Assembly (NCBI GenBank): GCA_964460345.1
Contig: CAYWRO010000104.1
Location: forward strand, 1 to 10,466
Source of the DNA: CAYWRO01 sp964460345
GTDB lineage: Bacteria; Planctomycetota; Phycisphaerae; Phycisphaerales; UBA1924
Reading direction: 5' to 3'
Length of the DNA: 10,466 bases
In this document: positions 5,241-10,466 of the stretch, in pieces
How positions within the stretch are numbered: the first letter of the stretch is position 1
How the letters are laid out: the number at the start of each line of letters is the position of its first letter
Position numbers and translations under genes: made by a program
The notes under the pieces: model-generated
Told to the model about the DNA's origin: nothing
Database searches by the model: none
The model's input: only the letters and a program-made list of their open reading frames with translations

Positions 5241-6422
5241 CCCCTCCACCCCCATCAAAATCTCCATCGTCCGCTGATCCAGCCGCTCATACGGCAGCCG
5301 CCGCGTCCCCATTCGCTCCAGGTCGAACTCCATCCCCTTGAGCGTCTCCGCGTGGCTCTTGGTGAACTTCTCGCTCAGGGCGTCCAGATCCTTGGAGTCG
5401 CCGCCGCGGATCTGCCGCAGCAGGCTCTTGATTTCCTTGTCGCCGTTCCAGCGCTTCACCTTGTCTTTCAGGATCAGGTACGTCCGCATGCACCCGCGCG
5501 CAAACTCGATCACGTCTTCCCGGTCCGCCGTCCGGTACGCGTGCGCATCGAAATGCCGGAACCCGTCCCACTTGGCATCTTCCAGCAGCTTCACCAGCCA
5601 GAACGCGCTCTTGATGTCCGCCGACCCGAACCGGAAGTCCTGGTCATACCGCCCGAACTGCTGATCGTTCAGGTCGATGTGAAAAAGCTTCTTCGCCGCG
5701 AGCGCCTGCGCCACACCGTGCGAGAAGTTCAGCCCCGCCATGTGCTCGTGGGCCACTTCCGGGTTCACGCCCACCATCTCCGGGTGCTTGAGCGTGTTGA
5801 TGAACGCCAGGTAGTGCCCCGTCGTCGCAAAGTACAGGTGCCCCCGCGGCTCGTTCGGCTTGGCCTCCAGCGCGAACTTGTACGGATACCCCTTGTCCTT
5901 CGAATACGCGCACAGAAAGTCGAGCGCCTGCCGGAAGCGCTGCTCCGCCTCGACCGGATCCTTGGCCCCATCCGTCTCGACGCCCTCGCGCCCGCCCCAG
6001 AAGACGTACACCTGCGGCGGCGGGTCGAACTCCGCCGCCAGGTCCATCGCCCGCATCGTCTTGGCCAGCGCAAAGGCGCGCACTTCGGCGTCGTTGCTCG
6101 TAAACGCGCCATCCTTGAAGACCGGGTGTGTGAACAGGTTCGTCGTCGCCATGCACACGCGCAGCTTGTTCCGCCGCAGCGCCTTGGCGAAGTCCGTCTT
6201 GATCTGCGCCGCCTCTTCCTCGCCCGCATCAAACGGCACGAGATCGTTGTCGTGGAAGTTCACCCCGTGCACGCCCCCGACTTCGCCCAGCAGGTCCACA
6301 ATCTCCGCCGGAGACAGGTGCGGCCGCGTCGGCTCCCCAAACGGGTCCCGCCCCACGTTCCCCACCGTCCACAAGCCAAAGGTAAACCGATCACGGGAAG
6401 AGGGCGAGTAGTCGTCGGCCAT
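5238..6422 (-). CDS. xylA: Xylose isomerase, class I (Streptomyces-like)
   Basis: A 394-residue cytoplasmic TIM-barrel enzyme that interconverts D-xylose and D-xylulose (and glucose and fructose) using two divalent metals. Signature blocks appear in order: FHDNDLVPF with catalytic His57 and Asp60, WGGREG (142-147), EAKPNEPRGH with Glu186 and Lys188, NPEVAHEHMAGLNF with Glu222 and His225, HIDLN with Asp250, YDQDFRFG with Asp260 and Asp262, and HFDAHAYRT with Asp292. All metal and catalytic residues are present. Length fits the short class I enzymes (about 388). The ATG at 6422 is fixed by AAGGAGA at 6431-6437, eight bases upstream; the longer open frame to 6557 is not used. No xylulokinase or xylose regulator is adjacent, so xylose catabolism cannot be inferred from context. 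The stop codon lies inside a tandem repeat. Confidence 0.96.
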   Translation of the reverse strand: MADDYSPSSRDRFTFGLWTVGNVGRDPFGEPTRPHLSPAEIVDLLGEVGGVHGVNFHDNDLVPFDAGEEEAAQIKTDFAKALRRNKLRVCMATTNLFTHPVFKDGAFTSNDAEVRAFALAKTMRAMDLAAEFDPPPQVYVFWGGREGVETDGAKDPVEAEQRFRQALDFLCAYSKDKGYPYKFALEAKPNEPRGHLYFATTGHYLAFINTLKHPEMVGVNPEVAHEHMAGLNFSHGVAQALAAKKLFHIDLNDQQFGRYDQDFRFGSADIKSAFWLVKLLEDAKWDGFRHFDAHAYRTADREDVIEFARGCMRTYLILKDKVKRWNGDKEIKSLLRQIRGGDSKDLDALSEKFTKSHAETLKGMEFDLERMGTRRLPYERLDQRTMEILMGVEG

Positions 6423-6430
6423 GCGGCGAG

Positions 6431-6454
6431 TCTCCTTCAGGCCGCATAATAACA
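6431..6454 (-). promoter_or_regulatory. xylA ribosome binding site and candidate extended -10
   Basis: AAGGAGA (6431-6437) is a strong Shine-Dalgarno site. Upstream on the minus strand, TGTTATTAT (6446-6454) matches an extended -10 element (TGnTATAAT) at all but one base. No good -35 is seen; that position is occupied by hairpin repeat copy 3. The RBS is secure, the promoter tentative. Confidence 0.55.
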
Positions 6455-6457
6455 GAG

Positions 6458-6477
6458 CCGCGACCGTCAGGGAGCGG
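6458..6477 (+). repeat. 20-bp hairpin repeat, copy 3
   Basis: The sequence ccgcgaccgtcagggagcgg differs from copies 1 and 2 at two positions, both in the small internal loop, so the stem and GTCA loop are kept. It lies between the divergent xylA and asnB starts. Confidence 0.7.
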
Positions 6478-6580
6478 CTGCCACGCATCCCCCGCGCGAA
6501 TCCATCGCCAGGACTTGGCCCGAAGGGCACCGCGCTTGTGCGCCCGATCCCCACCATCCGCTCGCTACCCTATCCGCACC

Positions 6581-8980
6581 ATGTGCGGCATCGGCGGCAT
6601 CCTGCGCATCCATGCCCCCGGCTCTCCCGAAGCCGAACGCCTCCTCGCGCACATGACCGAAGCCGCGGGTGGCACGCCCAAAGAACCGGGTGGCATGCCC
6701 ACGCGGTACTCCGCGCGGGCATGCGATCGCGCGCAAACTTCCATCTACGAACTCTTCCACCAACCCTGTAAAGACGGCCAACCCACCGCCGACCCCGTCA
6801 ACGCCGCCCCCAACCCCTACGGCTCCGCCCCCTGGACCATCGAAGAACCCTGGCTCGACATCCTCGAAGACTCCGTCGCCCACCGCGGCCCCGATGGCCG
6901 CGGCCGCTTCCGCGACGCCGCCCTCCGCCCCGACGGCTCAGTCGTCGAAGTCGCCCTCGTCCACCGCCGCCTCTCCATCATCGACCACGAAGGCGGCGCA
7001 CAGCCCATGGTCAGCGCCCCAGGGTGGCACGGGCATGTACCCATGCCCGTGGCTTCGCGCGGATCTCGCAGTGCCGACGCCGCGCAACCTCTGGCGGGCA
7101 ACCCCACGGCTCCGGGTGCCACTGCTCGCCGCGGTACTCCGCGGCGCAGCAGTGCGAGCGCGCAACAGACTCCCGACCATCCTCAAACCCCCATCGCCGC
7201 AGAACTCGACTCCCCCCGCAACAACCTCATCGCCGTCGCCTTCAACGGCTGCATCTACAACCACCGCGAACTGCGCCAGGAACTCGAAGCCAAAGGCCAC
7301 GTCTTCCAGACCGACCACAGCGATACCGAAGTCCTCATCCACGGCTGGCGCGAGTGGGGCGCCTCTGCCGTCTGGAAGTTGCGCGGCATGTACGGGTGCG
7401 CAGTTTGGGACGCCGCGGCTGCGCAAGTCTTCGTGTCGCGGGATTACTTCGGCGAACGGCCGCTCTACCTGCTGAATGCACGGACTGCGCCGCTCCAGGC
7501 TTTTTCAGGCAGCCCCGGCGGGCTGCACCGTCTGGCCCGACAGCTGGAGACGAGTGAAGGCAGAGAGATCGAAGAAGCGTGGCTCCTGCCCTGGATCGGC
7601 AAAGGATACGACAATCTCGCCACACCGTGGACGGGTATCGTTCAGGTTCGACAGGCGCTGACGCTCACGATGTTGGCGGAGACGCCGGGTCCGCATCGAG
7701 CGCCGACGCAATCGCGCCCGGCGAATCCATGGTCAAGCACCGAGGTCGTTATCGAGCCGCAAGGCGCACTCGTCGACCGGCTCGATCGAATGATCCAGTC
7801 GGTCGTCGCCCAGACATTGGAAGCCGATGTGCCCATCGCCTGTCTTCTCTCCGGCGGCATCGACTCCTCCGTCATTGCGAACGCTGCCTGCCGTCATGTG
7901 GACCGGCTGCAGACGATCACAGTCAGGATGCCGGATCCTCGCTACGACGAGTCACAAGAGGCGGAACACGTCGCTGGATTGATTGGCAGTGAGCATCACA
8001 CGATCGATGCGCCCGCCGATCCGGCCTCCGACCTGGTCTCGCTCATCGAATCGCTGGGTCTTCCGTTCGGTGACAGCTCGCTGCTGCCGACCTATTGGGC
8101 CTGCCGCGCAGCAGCCGCGCATGCGAAGGTGTTGCTCACCGGCGATGGCGGCGATGAAATCTTCGGCGGATACGAGAGATACCAGGTCGCAGGTCTGCTC
8201 CGATGGGGATGGTGGATTCCCACTTTCCTTGGACTTCACCGCCTCGCCGGACCCAATCCCAAATCGCGCCGATCCAAGCTCAGCCGTCTTGCAACGGCTG
8301 GCGCCTTCTACGGCTACGTGGAGCTCCTCTCGATCTTTCCGACCCCCGACCGGCGGCGCCTGTTTCGAAGCTTGGCCGGCGTTATGCCCATGGCGGGCTC
8401 ACGATGCTGCTCGTTCGAAGAGGCCCGCCAGTTTGACCTGGACGAGCACCTGCCGGGCGACATGCTCCGCAAGCTCGATCATGCTGCGATGTGCGCTCAT
8501 GTCGAAGCGAGAGCCCCGTTCCTCGACAGGGAGTTCGGCGAGGCGATTGTTCACGGGCTGTCGAAGGATGTCCTGCTGCCCGACAACCAGCGCAAAGGCC
8601 TCCTCCGCGCAGTAGCCCGAAAATACTTCCCCCCCGACATCGTCGACCGCCCCAAAATGGGCTTCGCCATCCCCATCGGCGAGTGGTTCCGCTCCGACTA
8701 CGGCGGCATGCGCCAACTCCTTCACGACCACCTCAACTCCGCCGAACCATGGGGCCCCTCATCCCTCGGCATCGAAGCCATGATCAACATGGACTTCGTC
8801 CGCCAGATGCTCCGCGAGCACGACCAGGCCGGCGAGCGCTCCCTCTTCCCCTGGCGCGGCCGCGACCACTCCCAGCGCCTCTACATGCTCCTCGTCCTCT
8901 CCATCTGGGCCAAATGGCTCGGCCGCCAGACCCGCGCCCCATCGACCCCAGCGGCCCCATCGACCCCATCGACCCCATAG
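6581..8980 (+). CDS. asnB: Asparagine synthetase (glutamine-hydrolysing), with long insertions in the glutaminase domain
   Basis: A 799-residue amidotransferase that takes ammonia from glutamine and makes asparagine from aspartate and ATP. ATG at 6581 begins MCGIGG, giving the N-terminal nucleophile Cys2; no clear Shine-Dalgarno is seen. Glutaminase blocks follow: HRGPDGRG (from 101), RRLSIID (129-135), FNGCIYN (221-227), SDTEV, and RDYFGERPLY. The synthetase domain has the ATP-pyrophosphatase loop SGGIDSS (424-430), GDGGDEIFGGYERY (from 521), VEARAPFLD and KMGFAIP. Compared with E. coli AsnB, HRGPD is about 70 residues late and NG about 147 late, so two loops (about 12-95 and 146-212) are inserted; both carry palindromic repeat DNA. 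The usual Glu of NGEIYN is Cys224. The last codons and TAG lie in a nonamer tract. Codon bias differs in the middle (about 7330-8580). A role in exosortase-associated polysaccharide modification is possible but unsupported by neighbours. Confidence 0.9.
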   Translation: MCGIGGILRIHAPGSPEAERLLAHMTEAAGGTPKEPGGMPTRYSARACDRAQTSIYELFHQPCKDGQPTADPVNAAPNPYGSAPWTIEEPWLDILEDSVAHRGPDGRGRFRDAALRPDGSVVEVALVHRRLSIIDHEGGAQPMVSAPGWHGHVPMPVASRGSRSADAAQPLAGNPTAPGATARRGTPRRSSASAQQTPDHPQTPIAAELDSPRNNLIAVAFNGCIYNHRELRQELEAKGHVFQTDHSDTEVLIHGWREWGASAVWKLRGMYGCAVWDAAAAQVFVSRDYFGERPLYLLNARTAPLQAFSGSPGGLHRLARQLETSEGREIEEAWLLPWIGKGYDNLATPWTGIVQVRQALTLTMLAETPGPHRAPTQSRPANPWSSTEVVIEPQGALVDRLDRMIQSVVAQTLEADVPIACLLSGGIDSSVIANAACRHVDRLQTITVRMPDPRYDESQEAEHVAGLIGSEHHTIDAPADPASDLVSLIESLGLPFGDSSLLPTYWACRAAAAHAKVLLTGDGGDEIFGGYERYQVAGLLRWGWWIPTFLGLHRLAGPNPKSRRSKLSRLATAGAFYGYVELLSIFPTPDRRRLFRSLAGVMPMAGSRCCSFEEARQFDLDEHLPGDMLRKLDHAAMCAHVEARAPFLDREFGEAIVHGLSKDVLLPDNQRKGLLRAVARKYFPPDIVDRPKMGFAIPIGEWFRSDYGGMRQLLHDHLNSAEPWGPSSLGIEAMINMDFVRQMLREHDQAGERSLFPWRGRDHSQRLYMLLVLSIWAKWLGRQTRAPSTPAAPSTPSTP
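6667..6680 (+). repeat. Partial copy of the palindromic element head inside asnB
   Basis: gggtggcacgccca differs at one base from gggtggcatgccca at 6688-6701, exactly 21 bases downstream, so the duplication keeps frame (GGTP and GGMP). It looks like a truncated first copy of the element that follows. Confidence 0.5.
6688..6736 (+). repeat. Palindromic element 1 within asnB
   Basis: A 49-base unit from gggtggca to cgcgcaa. Its core is a 14-bp stem with one mismatch (6693-6706 with 6711-6724) and loop TACT. It is translated as residues 36-52 of AsnB. The 14-mer cgcggtactccgcg (6702-6715) recurs exactly in element 3. Confidence 0.75.
7022..7087 (+). repeat. Palindromic element 2 within asnB
   Basis: A 66-base (22-codon) unit with the same ends, gggtggca and cgcgcaa. 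The stem cacgggcatg (7028-7037) pairs perfectly with 7042-7051 around TACC. It is read in a different frame from elements 1 and 3 (GWHGH rather than PGGMP or PGAT). Confidence 0.65.
7114..7165 (+). repeat. Palindromic element 3 within asnB
   Basis: A 52-base unit from gggtgcca to cgcgcaa. The stem 7120-7134 pairs with 7139-7154 with one bulged C and loop TACT. It encodes residues 178-195 and follows element 2 after 26 bases. Confidence 0.75.
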
Positions 8981-8999
8981 GTCCCATCAGCCCCATCCC
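8937..8999 (+). repeat. Nonamer tandem tract, seven units, containing the asnB stop
   Basis: Units are ccccatcga, ccccagcgg, ccccatcga, ccccatcga, ccccatagg, tcccatcag and ccccatccc: 63 bases. The fifth unit supplies the TAG stop (8978-8980), so the AsnB C-terminal Pro/Ser/Thr residues are encoded by the repeat. Confidence 0.85.
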
Positions 9000-9024
9000 C
9001 CGCCCACCCCGCTCCCGCGCACAA

Positions 9025-9040
9025 TGACAGCGCACTGTCA
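9025..9040. promoter_or_regulatory. Perfect 16-bp inverted repeat TGACAG-CGCA-CTGTCA
   Basis: Six-base arms flank a four-base centre, 45 bases after the asnB stop and 147 before the next gene. It has operator-like geometry; it could also be a short hairpin, but no T tract follows. Regulator unknown. Confidence 0.35.
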
Positions 9041-9186
9041 CCCCCCTCCGCGCAACGGAACATCCTGCGCGCAAAACACGTGCCCTCCCACAAACCACCC
9101 TTGCACAACCACGCCGCGAAGGTACAACAAAGAACCGCGGCAACGACGCCGCGCGCACCTTCCTCACCCTTTCTCCGGAGCACGAC

Positions 9187-9792
9187 ATGAGCGCACACCC
9201 AACCACCTCAACCACAAACACTCCCGCACCCGCCGAACCCGGCCCGTTCGCACGCGCCACGCTCACAACCGCCGCCGAGTCCGCCCTCCAGACCCTCCTC
9301 CACATCGCTGCCCAGCGCGAAAACCTTCGCGAAGCCCGCCTCGCCGCGGCGGAGATCATCCGCTTCACGCGGCACGCCCTCGAACCAGCGCCCCGCAAAC
9401 ACTCCCGCGCGTCAGACGCCCCATCCAGCGCGACTCCCGCGCCCAACGCCGCCGCGCCCGAACCCACAACAACCACCACCGCGCCCGCCACCGAGCCAAA
9501 GCGCGACGCCACCTGCAACGAGGTGCCCGAAGAGCCCGCCACACCACACACCCCCGACCTCACGCCCAAACCCGCGAACCCCGCCACTTCCAATCCCACT
9601 TGCACTTCCACCACCCCAGCCACTTCCGCAGCCGCGCCCACACCCCCCGCGCAGCAAGAGCAACAGCAACAACAACCCCCCGTCCCCGCGCAACCCGCCT
9701 CGCGCCCGCCGCAGCGCCCGGCTCCACCCGCGCAGCGCCGCCGCGGCCCCAGGCCCCTCCTCGCCGCTGGCGGAATCGTTCCTGTCTTCTGA
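9187..9792 (+). CDS. Hypothetical low-complexity Pro/Ala/Thr-rich protein
   Basis: A 201-residue protein not recognised as any family. Residues about 21-65 form a predicted helical pair (TLTTAAESALQTLLHIAAQ, then EARLAAAEIIRFTRHAL), with spacing that recalls short helix-repeat or phage small-terminase-like segments; this resemblance is weak. From residue 66 on it is disordered: Thr, Pro and Ala runs, a Gln-rich stretch (QQEQQQQQ), and a basic Arg-rich tail (QRRRGPRP). It has no signal peptide or membrane segment. CGGAG at 9176-9180, six bases before the ATG, supports the start. Its bases are strongly C-biased like the flanking DNA, so part of the composition may reflect mutation bias rather than selection. 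It converges on the next gene with a nine-base gap. It may be a real small DNA- or RNA-binding protein, but function is unknown. Confidence 0.55.
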   Translation: MSAHPTTSTTNTPAPAEPGPFARATLTTAAESALQTLLHIAAQRENLREARLAAAEIIRFTRHALEPAPRKHSRASDAPSSATPAPNAAAPEPTTTTTAPATEPKRDATCNEVPEEPATPHTPDLTPKPANPATSNPTCTSTTPATSAAAPTPPAQQEQQQQQPPVPAQPASRPPQRPAPPAQRRRGPRPLLAAGGIVPVF

Positions 9793-9801
9793 AGCGCTCA
9801 C

Positions 9802-10257
9802 TCACCGCGCCGCCGCGGCGGCCCCGGCGGCCACTTCGCGCCGCTCAATCGTCACCGGAATGCTGACGAAGTGCGGTGATTGCGCGCGCCGCACGGTCAC
9901 GCCATCCTCCGTCGCCGCCGCCCAGCGCACCATCAGCGCCTGCGACCGCTTCGAATCCATCGCCCCCGGCCGCAGTTCGATGAACGCCATCAGCGTCGTG
10001 CCGTCCTTCTTGCGCGTCGGCTGCACCATCACCCCCAGCAGGTCCGGCCGGTCCATCATCTCCCCGAGCCCCAGCCGCCACCCGCACAGGAACGACCGGC
10101 AAACCGCCGGGCGGTTCTCGTAGTTGCTGCAGCATCCCTTGGCCCCCTGTTTCAGGTGGGCGCACGGCACGTCCATCGGCTTGTCCAGGTCCGGAATGCT
10201 CGGCGCAACGCAGCACGCATTGCACGGCCCGCACGACCGATGCGCCCGCCGCTTCAC
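9802..10257 (-). CDS. YkgJ-family cysteine-cluster protein (putative metal-binding)
   Basis: A protein of at least 151 residues with the conserved cysteine cluster of the YkgJ (CxxCxxCC) family, proposed to chelate zinc or iron. Cysteines fall at 9, 12, 15 and 16 (CGPCNACC), 32 (PCAHL), 42 and 43 (GCCSNYENRP), 53 (VCRSF) and 58 (CGW), the standard order, with the NYENRPAVCRSF block diagnostic. Biochemical role in the family is not established. The C-terminal half (about 60-140) has a simple alpha/beta pattern without known motifs. The start is uncertain: GTG at 10257 gives a normal short N-terminus but has no good Shine-Dalgarno site, and the frame stays open without ATG to the window end at 10466, adding about 70 Pro/Ala/Thr-rich residues. 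The gene could therefore be 5'-partial here. Confidence 0.8.
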   Translation of the reverse strand: MKRRAHRSCGPCNACCVAPSIPDLDKPMDVPCAHLKQGAKGCCSNYENRPAVCRSFLCGWRLGLGEMMDRPDLLGVMVQPTRKKDGTTLMAFIELRPGAMDSKRSQALMVRWAAATEDGVTVRRAQSPHFVSIPVTIERREVAAGAAAAAR

Positions 10258-10466
10258 ACCCCGTGAAGGCGGCGCAGCCTTCCGCCCCGCCGGCGGCGCA
10301 CCCTGAGGAAGCGAAACCGGCGTCCGGATCGCCGGGTGGCCGGTGGTGACGATGCCGCCAGCCGCGGCACGCTGAAGCGTCGCGGCCGTGGTCAGCGTGG
10401 CAGTCGGCGGGGTGCTGGAGGCGCTTAGGGGGAGCGGAGTGAGAGGGGCGGGGGTGGTGGCGGTGG

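Noticed and set aside
6581..8980. asnB as a pseudogene because of its repeats and odd length
   Set aside because: The frame is unbroken and Cys2, SGGIDSS, GDGGDEIFGGY and the C-terminal motifs are all intact.
1..10466. tRNA, rRNA, integrase or insertion-sequence genes
   Set aside because: No cloverleaf, rRNA segment, transposase motif or terminal inverted repeats of insertion-sequence type were seen on either strand.

Overview
The window is GC-rich bacterial DNA carrying ordinary housekeeping and accessory genes plus an unusual density of small repeats. Protein style suggests a planctomycete, perhaps of the class Phycisphaerae: secreted proteins ending in a PAP-hydrophobic-RRRR sorting tail, a release factor 1 with GPGGQNVNKV around its GGQ, and an asparagine synthetase with long loops in its glutaminase domain. 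This placement is inference from sequence style, not a search result. The run of ten N and the homopolymer junk beside it indicate a draft or metagenomic assembly.

Layout. Positions 1-419 (minus) hold the start of aconitase, split by an assembly gap. A gene-free stretch (420-811) follows. Two tandem paralogous secreted proteins with PEP-CTERM-like tails (812-1429, 1542-2162, plus) end at a hairpin terminator. Next come a methylated-DNA-protein cysteine methyltransferase (2275-2880, plus) and peptide chain release factor 1 (2942-4048, plus), whose leader can fold into a perfect 10-bp stem. A repeat-rich spacer separates prfA from a YcgR-like PilZ protein (4227-5009, minus) and a class I xylose isomerase (5238-6422, minus). 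Divergently, a 799-residue asparagine synthetase runs 6581-8980 (plus). A low-complexity Pro/Ala/Thr-rich protein (9187-9792, plus) converges on a YkgJ-type cysteine-cluster protein (from 9802, minus) whose frame stays open to the window edge.

The genes do not form one pathway: they cover the TCA cycle, envelope-sorted proteins, DNA alkylation repair, translation termination, c-di-GMP response, pentose isomerisation and asparagine synthesis. No new defence or mobile system is visible. The most unusual material is repetitive: three GGGTG(G/C)CA...CGCGCAA palindromic elements lying in frame inside the asparagine synthetase gene, three copies of a 20-bp hairpin repeat, heptamer and nonamer tandem tracts that contain the stop codons of xylA and asnB, and sharp switches of C/G strand bias inside prfA and asnB.
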